Below, in pieces: positions 1-8,155 of a stretch of 64,000 nt of DNA. A program made the translations under genes and the position numbers. How positions within the stretch are numbered: position 1 is the stretch's first letter; every line of letters starts with the position of its first letter. The notes beneath the pieces were generated by a model that saw only the letters and a list, made by a program, of their open reading frames with translations, ran no database searches and was not told the DNA's origin. Source of the DNA: UBA5336 sp038745855 (lineage in GTDB: Bacteria > Pseudomonadota > Alphaproteobacteria > Caulobacterales > Hyphomonadaceae); the NCBI GenBank assembly GCA_038745855.1, contig JBCDLC010000002.1, forward strand, positions 79,900 through 143,899, given 5' to 3'.

Positions 1-115
1 TGCTTTAGGGGCGCCTCTCTCTGCTATCGACCCAATCGGGGGCAATTCCTTCCAATAATACCGCCCCTCTTGAAACACCTTTAGGTTGCGGTACGTTCTC
101 TCTTGGGAGGACGTA

Positions 116-889
116 ATGGGCGAGCGCACGCTGGACATTGCAAGCCATGGCGTGAATCTGAAGAATTCTGCCAACACGCGCGAGTTGGCGCGGGTCAGCG
201 TTGATTTCTTTCGCCGTGCTGGTTTCGAGCGGATGAGCTACCATCACTTTCCGCCGGGCGGTGCCATCGATCAATACTATGCGGTTGTGATCAACACCTA
301 TGGATTTCCAGACGCATGGGTCGCTGAATACATCAAGCGGCGATACCATAATAACGATCCCATCATCCGATTGGCTGGAGAATTACAGCATGCTTTCTTG
401 TGGTCGGAGTGCAAGAACCTCGGCAAGCTTTCCCCAGCAGAAGAACACTATCTCGACCGGCTTGCGCATTCGGAAATCGGCGACGGATATGCGGTACCCG
501 TCGATGGACCGCACGGTCGGCGCGCCTATATCGGGCTCGGTTTCGGCGATCAACCGACCATTACCGACCCTGGCTTCGTCGCGCAGCTACAGGCTGCGTC
601 ATACCTTGGCCATTGCCGGTACTGCGAACTTCTGGAAGCGCAACTTCCTCAACACCAGAAATTATCGCCGCGAGAAGTTCAGGCCCTTGGCTTGATGTCT
701 CAAGGCATGAGCAATGCCGAAATCGCCGCCGAAATGAACGTCTCTGCGAACACAGCAGGGACGCTCGTCCAACGGATTTTTCAAAAGCTGGACGTACACG
801 ACCGGGTCAGCGCGGTGATGAGAGGAACCTCCGTTGGCCTGATACCCTGGGACATGGTTTCGAGCCGCAAGCTGAATTATTCGATCTGA
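116..889 (+). CDS. LuxR-family regulator with autoinducer-binding-like domain
   Basis: Transcriptional regulator of 257 residues. The first two thirds resemble an autoinducer-binding domain (WSECKNLGKLSPAE, then DGYAVPVDGPHGRRAYIGLG). The C-terminus is a LuxR/GerE helix-turn-helix beginning LSPREVQALGLMSQGMSNAEIA and ending near ...RIFQKLDVHDR. I chose the ATG at 116 because a GGGAGG box at 105-110 sits five bases upstream; an in-frame TTG at 86 is the alternative. No LuxI synthase is visible nearby, so it may be a LuxR solo answering an outside signal. That role is inference; the family assignment is firm. The ligand is unknown. Confidence 0.85.
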   Translation: MGERTLDIASHGVNLKNSANTRELARVSVDFFRRAGFERMSYHHFPPGGAIDQYYAVVINTYGFPDAWVAEYIKRRYHNNDPIIRLAGELQHAFLWSECKNLGKLSPAEEHYLDRLAHSEIGDGYAVPVDGPHGRRAYIGLGFGDQPTITDPGFVAQLQAASYLGHCRYCELLEAQLPQHQKLSPREVQALGLMSQGMSNAEIAAEMNVSANTAGTLVQRIFQKLDVHDRVSAVMRGTSVGLIPWDMVSSRKLNYSI

Positions 890-983
890 ACACCCCCCAT
901 ACCGTCAGCCTTAGACGGCTGTTTACCTGAAATCTCCAATGTCTCGCCGTCGATCTGCCATCCTGGCAAAACACGGTGCGCGC

Positions 984-2051
984 ATGCTGAAACGCTCTCT
1001 TTCCCTGTTTGCTGCCTGCGCGCTTTCAGCCTGTACGGCGCCCGATCCGGAACGGGCGGTGAACGCAGAAGATGCTGCGCTGTGGACCTTCATGGGCGCG
1101 TCGGCCGAGTTGATGGCCGCCTCCTGTCCTGAAGACACCGCCCATAAAACGGCGCAAACGATTTCGATCGGTTTCATCCCTATGGACCTGAGCGGCGTCG
1201 AGAGCGCTTACCCGCTTGAGGGATGGGCGCTTGCCAGTGACGCCAGCGATTTCGGCGGGCTCTCCGGGCTCGCCATCATGACCTCTGGCACTTTGCTCGC
1301 GGTCAGCGACAAGGGCGCCTTCGTCTGGATCGCCATGGAAGATGGCGCGCCGGCCACCAGCAGCGACGAAGGCACCGGACGGGCATTTTTCGCGCCTATG
1401 CTCGATGCGGCCGGCGCCCCCCTCAATGGCAAGGCGCGCGGCGATGCGGAAGGCCTGGCGTTCAAGGACGGGCTGGCCCTTGTCAGCTTCGAGCGCGAGC
1501 ACCGGATCCTCGCCTTCGACCTTGAAGGCTGCGGCGCCAACGCGCGCGGCGCGCCCGTCGCAACAATTGCCGAGCGGCCCCAAGGTATGTCGCGAAGCAT
1601 GCGGCAGAATGGCGGCCTCGAGGGGCTTGCCCTCCTGCCTGACGGATCGCTGGCCGCGGCCATCGAAACCCGCGATCCTGCGATACCCTTCGGCCGGGTG
1701 CGGACCGATGGCTCGCTCGTAATCGACGGCGCCATCGAGACCTTTGAAGGCAAGGCCGGCACGGGCATCGACGCCGCCGGTGACACGCTCTTCACCATCC
1801 ATCGCGACTACCGGCCCGGCGATGGCACCCATATCACAGTGAGTGCGACGCCGCTTTCAGGTGGCGTTCCCGCCGGTTCGGCAGAGCCCCTCTTGTCCCT
1901 CGACCCGCAAGACCCCGTCGACAATTTCGAAGCCATCGCCGCGTCGGTCGGAGACGATGGCAAGGCCCGCCGGCTCTACCTCCTCAGCGATGACAATTTC
2001 AGCGACCAGCAAAGGACGCTTCTCTTCGCCCTCGATCTGGAAACACCGTAA
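984..2051 (+). CDS. Phytase-esterase-like lipoprotein
   Basis: Probable exported lipoprotein of 355 residues. The N-terminus LKRSLSLFAACALSAC is a signal peptide ending in a lipobox (LSAC), so the mature protein should be anchored by a lipidated Cys. The body looks like the 'esterase-like activity of phytase' beta-propeller family: SGLAIMTSGTLLAVSDKG, then GDAEGLAFKDGLALVSFERE, GLEGLALLPDGSLAAAIETRD and FEAIAA near the end. An in-frame ATG at 939 would give 15 more residues, but the signal peptide argues for 984. Substrate unknown; members of this family are often annotated as phosphoesterases without proof. Confidence 0.7.
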   Translation: MLKRSLSLFAACALSACTAPDPERAVNAEDAALWTFMGASAELMAASCPEDTAHKTAQTISIGFIPMDLSGVESAYPLEGWALASDASDFGGLSGLAIMTSGTLLAVSDKGAFVWIAMEDGAPATSSDEGTGRAFFAPMLDAAGAPLNGKARGDAEGLAFKDGLALVSFEREHRILAFDLEGCGANARGAPVATIAERPQGMSRSMRQNGGLEGLALLPDGSLAAAIETRDPAIPFGRVRTDGSLVIDGAIETFEGKAGTGIDAAGDTLFTIHRDYRPGDGTHITVSATPLSGGVPAGSAEPLLSLDPQDPVDNFEAIAASVGDDGKARRLYLLSDDNFSDQQRTLLFALDLETP

Positions 2052-2079
2052 ACCGCTTCTCACACGGCCTGCATCGCCC

Positions 2080-2235
2080 TATCTATTCACCCGGAGGGCT
2101 GCGGCGCTCGGCAGGTACATTCAACTCCGGGGACCTTACTTTCCGTTAGGGAACTGGCATTCTGGCCAGGATCGTGGTCCTGGCTCACCCGGTGCCCACC
2201 TAGTTTGCTAGGTCTACGGGAGTGAAAACACGCCA
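2080..2235 (+). ncRNA. ssrS: 6S RNA
   Basis: Recognised from three things: its position directly upstream of the 5-formyltetrahydrofolate cyclo-ligase gene, the usual place in proteobacteria; segments I know from alphaproteobacterial 6S RNA (GGGAACTGGCA, ATCGTGGTCCTGG, GGTGCCCACCTAG, CTAGGTCTACGGG); and a closing stem in which TTCAC-CCG near 2086-2093 can pair with CGGG-A-GTGAA at 2217-2226. 6S RNA binds the housekeeping RNA polymerase holoenzyme and dampens transcription in stationary phase. The ends are estimated from the pairing and may be off by about ten bases. Confidence 0.8.
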
Positions 2236-2315
2236 CCGACGCTTGCGGTCTTCCTCTTGCTGCCCTTCCCCACCCCAGCGCCAGTGCTGGTCTTCAATGT
2301 GAAAGGAGATCTGGC

Positions 2316-2954
2316 ATGGCAGAGGCCAACGCCGACGCGAAAAAGGCCCTTCGTGACGCCATGAAGCCCCTGCGGGAGGAGATGAGCGCCCGCGACCCCG
2401 ATGGCGGCGAAAAACTCGCAGAACGGTTCCCCCTCAAGTTGCTGGAGCGGTATGGCCCTGCTGTGTCGGGCTACTGGCCCATCGGGAGCGAGATCGACCC
2501 CCGCCCCTTAATGGCGCGGCTGAGCGGCGCGGGGGCCACTCTCTGCCTGCCCAGGGTGCACGACGATGGCGCAGGATTGAGTTTCCACAGGTGGCAGCCG
2601 GGCGACCCCCTGGTTGCAGGCCGCTTCGGGTTGCAGGAACCGGCGCCCGACGCGGCGCTGGTGCAGCCGACGCTGATGCTGTTGCCGCTCCTCGCGTTCG
2701 ACCTGGAAGGTAACCGGCTAGGCTATGGCAAAGGCCACTACGACCGGACGATTGCCGGGCTCAGGGCAAGCACTCGCGTCTTCACCTGCGGCTTGGGCTT
2801 TTCGGGCCAGCAGGTCGACCATGTGCCGCGCGCGCCCCATGATGCGCCGCTTGACTGGGCCGTGACCGAAGCCGGTTCAGTCCCCCTGTTCATGACGCGG
2901 ACGCTACGACGCGATGGGGACGCCCCTGGCGGGGACGGGCCATCCGCAGCTTGA
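2316..2954 (+). CDS. fthC: 5-formyltetrahydrofolate cyclo-ligase
   Basis: Converts 5-formyl-THF to 5,10-methenyl-THF with ATP, in cytosolic one-carbon metabolism. The protein has 212 residues, normal for the family. Visible landmarks are the basic N-terminal helix (KKALRDAMKPLREEM), YWPIGSEIDPRPLM, the LCLPRV strand, and the family signature LLPLLAFDLEGNRLGYGKGHYDRT near residues 126-150, which carries the nucleotide/folate-binding YGKGHYDR motif. A GAAAGGAG ribosome-binding site precedes the ATG. The gene follows 6S RNA and may be co-transcribed with it, as in other proteobacteria. Confidence 0.95.
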   Translation: MAEANADAKKALRDAMKPLREEMSARDPDGGEKLAERFPLKLLERYGPAVSGYWPIGSEIDPRPLMARLSGAGATLCLPRVHDDGAGLSFHRWQPGDPLVAGRFGLQEPAPDAALVQPTLMLLPLLAFDLEGNRLGYGKGHYDRTIAGLRASTRVFTCGLGFSGQQVDHVPRAPHDAPLDWAVTEAGSVPLFMTRTLRRDGDAPGGDGPSAA

Positions 2955-3111
2955 GAAACCCCCTTGCGCACGGTGCATTCGAGAAGGCCGGTGAAATAAA
3001 TCTACAGAAAAGCGATTGCGCCAGCACCTTTGTCTGGTCCGCGCGGGGCGCGCGGCCGGTTGTTCATAGAACTCGTTTTGTCGCGGCCTGACGGTGGTCA
3101 GGCGTGCGCGA

Positions 3112-3669
3112 TTAGATTTGGATCGCCCTTGCAGACATACAGCGCGCTCGACCGCTTTCGCCACTGGCGCAGGTCATCGTCGCGGTGGTGACTGCGCACG
3201 GCGGTTTCGCGTGCACCAAACCAAACGCCGCTGCGCCGCAGGCCTGCTTGCCTTGCGCGGCTTGGCCGTCAAGCGATACCGCCGAAGACAAAAGCAACTG
3301 AGACCGATCCAAGGGTCTCGGCTCCGCCCGAACTCTCCTCATTTGCGACGCCGCCCATTTCGCACGCGGTGTGCTCGAACGGCGGGTGGGCGTTGCACCC
3401 GGACCGCCGAAGCGCGTCATCGTCTGGCCCAGGCCACGATTGGCCTGTTCCTGTGTCCACGCCCCGCGAGGGACGTTTCTCGTATCCAGCACCCAGTTCA
3501 GGTCCTCCTCCATCCCTGCGGCGACCCGACCCGCCGCAAAAGATGTGTCCTCCCCCTCGGCCTCGGCGTAATTGCCCACGCCACGCGCAGCCGAACGGGC
3601 GTAAGGCCCGGCGGCAGACATGGTGAGGGCCAAAAGCGCCCCGATGCAGAGGATGAACAGGAGTTCCAT
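3112..3669 (-). CDS. Hypothetical protein with N-terminal membrane segment (doubtful)
   Basis: A 185-residue reading frame starting MELLFILCIGALLALTM, a plausible signal anchor or cleavable signal (…SAAGPYA). The first half looks protein-like (GMEEDLNWVLDTRNVPRGAWTQEQANRGL), but the second half is rich in Ala, Arg and Ser and recalls a spurious frame in GC-rich DNA. There is no good Shine-Dalgarno before the ATG, and an overlapping plus-strand frame of similar length exists. No family recognised. It lies between convergent fthC and tRNA-Asp. Low confidence; the true 3' end could be earlier if there is a frameshift. Confidence 0.35.
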   Translation of the reverse strand: MELLFILCIGALLALTMSAAGPYARSAARGVGNYAEAEGEDTSFAAGRVAAGMEEDLNWVLDTRNVPRGAWTQEQANRGLGQTMTRFGGPGATPTRRSSTPRAKWAASQMRRVRAEPRPLDRSQLLLSSAVSLDGQAAQGKQACGAAAFGLVHAKPPCAVTTATMTCASGESGRARCMSARAIQI

Positions 3670-3944
3670 GGCGAGGAGACTATCACAGGTTTGAGGGGTG
3701 GGGATAAGGAGCGGTGACTTTCTTGTACGGCATTGATATCGTGGAATTTCTTTTGTTGCCGAGTGTTGGATAAGTTCCTATTCGGCCAAGTGCTTCCGAG
3801 TGCACATTGGGATTTGTCGACAACTGTAACGCCCAGCACCAGGCCTGGGACCGGTGGCGGCCCCGATCCTTGTAGAAGGCTCAGAACACCCCAATTCCGC
3901 GCTTGACCGCACCCCCCATGCCCGCTACGTCCCATCCCCTAAGC

Positions 3945-4021
3945 GCGGGTGTAGCTCAGTTGGTTAGAGTACCGGCCTGTCACGCCGGGGGTCGCGGGTT
4001 CGAGCCCCGTCACTCGCGCCA
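3945..4021 (+). tRNA. tRNA-Asp (anticodon GTC)
   Basis: Cloverleaf read directly. Acceptor arm GCGGGTG pairs with CACTCGC (one G-U pair). The D arm is GCTC..GAGT, the anticodon stem CCGGC/GCCGG holds CTGTCAC (anticodon GTC), and the T arm is CGGGGTTCGAGCCCCG-like (GCGGGTTCGAGCCCCGT). The discriminator is G, as expected for Asp, and CCA is encoded. The last 16 bases form part of the 20-bp attachment repeat of the adjacent element, whose left junction leaves this tRNA intact. Confidence 0.97.
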
Positions 4022-4025
4022 TTTC
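4006..4025 (+). repeat. Left attachment site (attL) repeat
   Basis: CCCGTCACTCGCGCCATTTC, overlapping the 3' end of tRNA-Asp and reaching four bases past its CCA. It is identical to 41642-41661 in the same orientation, as expected for integrase-mediated insertion into a tRNA 3' end. Confidence 0.92.
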
Positions 4026-4098
4026 TGAAAAAATTTTATCTAGCAAATCAATGTGTTAGGCTGGTTCGGGTGGCGGTAGATGCCAAGTTTCGCAGAAA

Positions 4099-4130
4099 TG
4101 GGATACAAATCGGATTCAAAATGGGATACA
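4099..4130 (+). promoter_or_regulatory. Left GGATACA repeat array, candidate integrase/excisionase arm site
   Basis: Three near-copies of GGATACA (4101 GGATACA, 4112 GGATTCA, 4124 GGATACA) spaced 11-12 bases apart, about one helical turn. A 32-base array of the same length and orientation at 41549-41580 matches at 27 of 32 positions. This array lies 73 bases inside attL and ends seven bases before the integrase ATG, so it could serve both recombination and repression of the integrase. The binding role is inference. Confidence 0.55.
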
Positions 4131-4137
4131 GGAAGCC

Positions 4138-5544
4138 ATGGCTTTGGTGTCCGATCCCGACAGATTTTTGCTCCAGCGCGGCAAGCGTTGGTACTATCAG
4201 CGGCGGGTTCCCACGCAGTTTTCTCACATTGATGGCCGCCGGTTCGCGAAGGTCTCGCTGAAGACCGAGTCGCGCGAGATCGCTCGCCTCCGCCGCGACC
4301 AGCTCGCCGAGGCCGATGACGAATACTGGATGGCGCTTGCCATCGAAGCGGCAAGCACGGAAGGCACAGGCCCGACGATGCGGGCAGCCCTTGAGCATCG
4401 CTACAAGGCTGCGATTTCTCGTGCCATGGCCTATGGCTTTTCCTACAAACCCGCCGAGCCCCTTGCCGAAAGTCGCACCATTGCCGATCTTATGGCGCGC
4501 ATCCGGACACTTGAGGCAAATGCTGGCAAGTCAGGTGATCCAAGCCGCGCAGACAGCGAGGCGCTGCTCAGCGGCATGCCCGATCCGGCTGCAGGCGTAA
4601 CGGTGTCCGAGGCGTTCGAGCTTTATCTCAATCGCATCGCGTTCGATGACCAGTACAACAAGTCAGACGCGCAGCGTCGCTCTTGGGAAAAGACCAAGCG
4701 GACCTCCATCAACTATTTCATCGAGCAGATGGGAGACCTGCCGCTCAGCGAGATCACGCGCGACAAGGCGCTGGAATATCGCGACTGGTGGATGGAGCGT
4801 ATGCAGCCCCAGGACGGCAATGCAAAGCCGATTGCACCAAACACCGCCAACCGTCACATTGGAAACATGCGCTCCCTGCTGGAGCGCTATTTCAAGCATA
4901 TTGGCGTGACCGATTTCGAGGATCCGTTCCGCGACTTCTATTTCTCCGGTAAGACCGAAGCGAAGCGGGCGTCCTTCACCGATGACTGGGTCAGGTCACG
5001 TATCCTGGTGCCGGGCCTGTTTGACGGTCTGCGTCTCGAACTGCGGGTATTGATCTATCTTCTCATCGAAACCGGTGCGCGCCTGAGTGAACTTGTCAAT
5101 CTCAGCGCTGACGACATCCGTCTGGACGCAAAGGTTCCACACATCGCAATCCGTCCGGAACAGAAGCGGGAGCTAAAAACTGACGATTCGCGGCGCGAAA
5201 TCCCCCTGGTGGGTGTGGCGGAGATCGCCATGCGCGCCTGCCCGGAAGGCTTCCCCTATTATTACGACAAGAGCACGCTGGTTTCGGCGAACCTGATGAA
5301 GGCCTTTCGCCAACGCGAGTTGCTGCCGACCACAGATCATGTGGTCTATTCGTTCCGGCACTCGTTCGAGGACAGAATGCTTGAAGGCGGTCTGGATTAT
5401 GGGCTTCGCTGCGCTTTGATGGGCCACAAGAACAACCGGCCGGAGTATGGCACAGGTGGGTCGCTCGAATACCGGCGTAGCGAACTGATGAAGATCGCGC
5501 ATCTCTTTGATGCGGCGGTGTTTGGGGGTGTGGGGAATGGATAG
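4138..5544 (+). CDS. int: Tyrosine-type site-specific integrase of the element
   Basis: Catalyses integration and excision at the tRNA-Asp attachment site. The protein has 468 residues. Its N-terminus FLLQRGKRWYYQRRVPTQF is the DUF6538-type arm-binding domain, a core-binding SAM-like region follows (about 155-265), and the C-terminus is the catalytic domain. Visible catalytic residues are Arg315 (ETGARLSEL), the box II region YSFRHSF with Arg407 where the usual first His is Tyr, His430 (LMGHK) and the probable nucleophile Tyr445 (SLEYRRSEL). It starts 113 bases inside attL, the standard arrangement, and its leader overlaps the GGATACA repeats. Confidence 0.95.
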   Translation: MALVSDPDRFLLQRGKRWYYQRRVPTQFSHIDGRRFAKVSLKTESREIARLRRDQLAEADDEYWMALAIEAASTEGTGPTMRAALEHRYKAAISRAMAYGFSYKPAEPLAESRTIADLMARIRTLEANAGKSGDPSRADSEALLSGMPDPAAGVTVSEAFELYLNRIAFDDQYNKSDAQRRSWEKTKRTSINYFIEQMGDLPLSEITRDKALEYRDWWMERMQPQDGNAKPIAPNTANRHIGNMRSLLERYFKHIGVTDFEDPFRDFYFSGKTEAKRASFTDDWVRSRILVPGLFDGLRLELRVLIYLLIETGARLSELVNLSADDIRLDAKVPHIAIRPEQKRELKTDDSRREIPLVGVAEIAMRACPEGFPYYYDKSTLVSANLMKAFRQRELLPTTDHVVYSFRHSFEDRMLEGGLDYGLRCALMGHKNNRPEYGTGGSLEYRRSELMKIAHLFDAAVFGGVGNG

Positions 5545-5705
5545 GGTGACGGCTGGAAAGGGCGCATTCTGAGAGACTAGAAATCATCGTCGGTTCCGAC
5601 GTGAGCTGTCCGCGAGTTGACGACCCCTTTGATCGCTGTAGCCAACTTGAAGCGGTTCGGAGTTGGACTCCTGCGATGTTGGTAAGCGTGCTCATAAGAA
5701 GCGAC

Positions 5706-6608
5706 TCAGCGAGAGGTCAAATACCGACGAGCTGTATCAACGAAAGCCCGCAGTTTCGGGGCTTGGCTCGCGCGGCGGGGGTAGTAGAGCGTCAGACCGT
5801 CTTCCTCGATCGCGGCCTCTGGCAGCACCTCGACAAGCGCGCCACGTTCAATCGCTCGCCGTGCCAACGGCTCGAAAGTGTAGCAAATGCCGAACCCGGC
5901 CTCAGCGAGGCTCAGCGCCTGCAGCATGTCATTCACTATCACGCCGCCCTTGGTGTCCACCTGCACATCTGCTCCGCCCTCGCTCAGGTCCCAGCGATAG
6001 ATGTTGCCCGCTGAGGTCATTCGGTACTGCAGGCACTGATGGGCGGTTAGGTCAGAGACGGACTTGGGCTCGCCACGTCGTGCGCAATAGGTCGGCGACG
6101 CGACAAGGATCACCCTGAAAGCCGGCGCGATCCGCACGCCAATCATGGCATCAGACACCATACGCCCAAGCCGAATCCCAGCGTCGAACCCCTCTCCAAC
6201 AACATCGGCAAGGCCATCCTCGAAGAAAACTTCGATAGTTACGCCGGGGTAGTCTTCTGCCATCGCTGCAAGGATGGGTTTCAGTACCCAGTCCAATGTA
6301 ATGCGCGGGGCGTTGATCCGAAGGAGGCCCGATGCGCCCGAAAGCTCAGACTGGGCAAGTTCCCAGGCGGTGTTCAATTCAGCCAGGCCTGCACTCGCCA
6401 GCGAGACAAACCGCTCGCCGAGCTCGGTGAGCGCCACCGAGCGCGTCGTGCGCGCAAAGAGCGGGGCGCCAAGGCGCTCCTCCACCAGTTTTACCGCATG
6501 GCTCACCGATGACGGGCTCATGCCCAATTCAGAGGCGGCTGCGCCAAAGCCACCCCGTCGCGCGACAGTAAGCACCACAGGCAAATGTGAAAGCAGGTCT
6601 CGATCCAT
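5706..6608 (-). CDS. LysR-family transcriptional regulator
   Basis: A 300-residue LysR protein. The N-terminal winged helix is clear (DLLSHLPVVLTVARRGGFGAAASELGMSPSSVSHAVKLVEERLGAPLFARTTRSVALTELG, about 5-65). The substrate-binding domain is of the kind seen in CrgA/DhcR-type regulators (GLLRINAPRI.., LASPTYCARRGEP, LDWVLKPILAAMAEDYPGV). It is divergent from the alpha/beta hydrolase at 6720 with about 110 bases between them. A perfect palindrome with a T-N11-A core begins two bases before its own ATG, suggesting autoregulation and control of the hydrolase. Confidence 0.9.
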   Translation of the reverse strand: MDRDLLSHLPVVLTVARRGGFGAAASELGMSPSSVSHAVKLVEERLGAPLFARTTRSVALTELGERFVSLASAGLAELNTAWELAQSELSGASGLLRINAPRITLDWVLKPILAAMAEDYPGVTIEVFFEDGLADVVGEGFDAGIRLGRMVSDAMIGVRIAPAFRVILVASPTYCARRGEPKSVSDLTAHQCLQYRMTSAGNIYRWDLSEGGADVQVDTKGGVIVNDMLQALSLAEAGFGICYTFEPLARRAIERGALVEVLPEAAIEEDGLTLYYPRRASQAPKLRAFVDTARRYLTSR

Positions 6609-6609
6609 T

Positions 6610-6626
6610 ATTCGATGATATCGAAT
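6610..6626. promoter_or_regulatory. Candidate LysR operator
   Basis: ATTCGAT-GAT-ATCGAAT, a perfect 7-bp inverted repeat with a 3-bp centre. It contains the T-N11-A pattern typical of LysR sites (T6612 to A6624). It lies in the divergent promoter region, two bases upstream of the LysR ATG and 94 bases from the hydrolase ATG. Confidence 0.55.
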
Positions 6627-6719
6627 AGTGCATCAGAAACAAAGCCGATTATCGAAACAGTGGGTCTAGGCCATCTTCGTGGGCGTCGGAAGACACCAAT
6701 ACCACGACAGGAGCCCGCA

Positions 6720-7727
6720 ATGAGCCTTCTTCAATCTAGCCGTTTCAATCGCCGCACACTTCTGAGCAGCGCTGCTGCGGCCCTCGCGCTTCCCGTTTCA
6801 ACACTGTTCACCCCCACACGCGCTCGCGCCCAAAATCAAGGAGCCAGAAACATGGAAAAAGTCACTTTCAACGTCGATCAGACCCCTCTCGTCGGAGACC
6901 TCTACGGTGCCACATCCGGTAAGCGTCGGCCTGCCGTCGCGATCATAGGTCCGATGACTTATCAGAAGGAGCAAGCCCCGACCGAATACGCCAGACGTTT
7001 CGCTGATCAGGGTTTCGTCGCGCTCGCCTATGACAGCCGGTACCGTGGCGAGAGCGGTGGAGAGCCTCGCGCCTGGGAGAACCCATTTCACAAGGTCGAG
7101 GACCTCAAGGCCGCGGTCGCTTATCTGAAATCGCGGCCTGACGTGGACCCGGATGAGGTCTCGATTCTCGCCATCTGCCAAGGCAGTTCTATCGCCTTCC
7201 GAGCCGCAGCTGAAATCGACGGTGTTCACGCGCTCGCCACCATCGCCGGTCACTACCGCGACGCTGAGGGCGATGTGGAATGGCTGACTGAGGAGGGCCT
7301 CGCCGCCCGTCGCGCCAATGGCGAAGTCGCCAAGGCCAAGTTTGAGGCCACTGGAGAGGTCGACTACATCAAGGGTGTTGACCAGACTGACATGAACGTC
7401 GGCATGCCCGGCGAATTCGTCTGGGTCTGGTATCAACCATGGGCCGACCGCGGCCAGTGGGACAACCGCTACGCCGTCATGAGTGATGCCGAACTGCTCA
7501 CCTATGACTCGATCGGCGCGGCGAAGACCCTGACCGCGCCCTGGCTAATGATCCATGGCGACAATTGTTTCCTGCCCAGCGCCGCGCGCCGCCACATGGC
7601 GGCCGTACCAGAAACAACCCGCACCAAGACCGTCTGGGATGAGACACCGCACCTGGCCTATTACGATCAGGACGACGCTATCGACCGGGCAACTGCTGAA
7701 GTCGTTTCCTGGTTCAAGACCGCATAG
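6720..7727 (+). CDS. Tat-exported alpha/beta hydrolase, dienelactone hydrolase-like
   Basis: Alpha/beta-fold hydrolase of 335 residues. The N-terminus RFNRRTLLSSAAAALALPVS with cleavage after RARAQ looks like a twin-arginine signal. The fold is visible in RRPAVAIIGPMTYQKE, FVALAYDSRYRGESGG, VSILAICQGSS (nucleophile elbow, near 158-166) and APWLMIHGDNCFLPS; a catalytic His is likely in DETPHLAYYD. The elbow carries Cys in place of Ser, as in dienelactone hydrolases. An in-frame ATG at 6852 has its own AAGGAG box (6838-6843) and would make a signal-less 291-residue form. The GGAG box before 6720 supports the longer start. Substrate unknown. Divergent LysR gene likely regulates it. Confidence 0.8.
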   Translation: MSLLQSSRFNRRTLLSSAAAALALPVSTLFTPTRARAQNQGARNMEKVTFNVDQTPLVGDLYGATSGKRRPAVAIIGPMTYQKEQAPTEYARRFADQGFVALAYDSRYRGESGGEPRAWENPFHKVEDLKAAVAYLKSRPDVDPDEVSILAICQGSSIAFRAAAEIDGVHALATIAGHYRDAEGDVEWLTEEGLAARRANGEVAKAKFEATGEVDYIKGVDQTDMNVGMPGEFVWVWYQPWADRGQWDNRYAVMSDAELLTYDSIGAAKTLTAPWLMIHGDNCFLPSAARRHMAAVPETTRTKTVWDETPHLAYYDQDDAIDRATAEVVSWFKTA

Positions 7728-7754
7728 CAAACTCTACCTCTGCCGGTTCTTCCC

Positions 7755-7790
7755 GAAGCAGCGCTCCCGGTGGGCGCTGCTTCTTTTCTT
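7755..7790 (+). terminator. Rho-independent terminator after the hydrolase
   Basis: GAAGCAGCGC and GCGCTGCTTC form a perfect 10-bp stem with a 9-base loop, followed by TTTTCTT. It begins 27 bases after the hydrolase stop codon. Confidence 0.85.
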
Positions 7791-8155
7791 GTCACGGCTG
7801 TGCCCGCTGGCTCTTCGGTTATGGGCGCATAAGCAGCCTAAAGAAATTGGTGGATCATGAGAGCTGCTTTGGTCCGTGGGTGCCGCTGGCAAATAGCAAG
7901 TTGAAGGGCAGCACTTTCCCTTTAGCGGTCGTTTAGCTATCGATCAACGCGCGTCCACTAGTCGTCGAGAGCGGTGACCACTTCAAGCAAAGCAAGTGTC
8001 TTGGTTGGGCGCGTAAATGGAGTGAAAGCGGCGTGAGAGTGTCAATGAATATCGGCAGTGACTATGCGCGACCGCAGAATAGACGCTATTAACGTTCATT
8101 CTAACATGCTTTGAGTAAATTTGCTAAGTATATATAGATGACCACTTGAATACAA
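7791..8155. other. Intergenic region upstream of the AraC regulator
   Basis: About 365 bases without a convincing gene, RNA or repeat. The last 60 bases are AT-rich (TATATATAG near 8129-8137) and probably contain the promoter of the AraC-type gene at 8156. I see no clear operator. Confidence 0.4.

Noticed and set aside
3094..3717. A 207-codon plus-strand frame upstream of tRNA-Asp
   Set aside because: Arg/Pro-rich shadow of the minus-strand frame, without recognisable features.
4073..4080. GGCGGTAG, an ops/JUMPstart-like element
   Set aside because: It is an 8-base chance match upstream of the integrase, not near the polysaccharide promoters.
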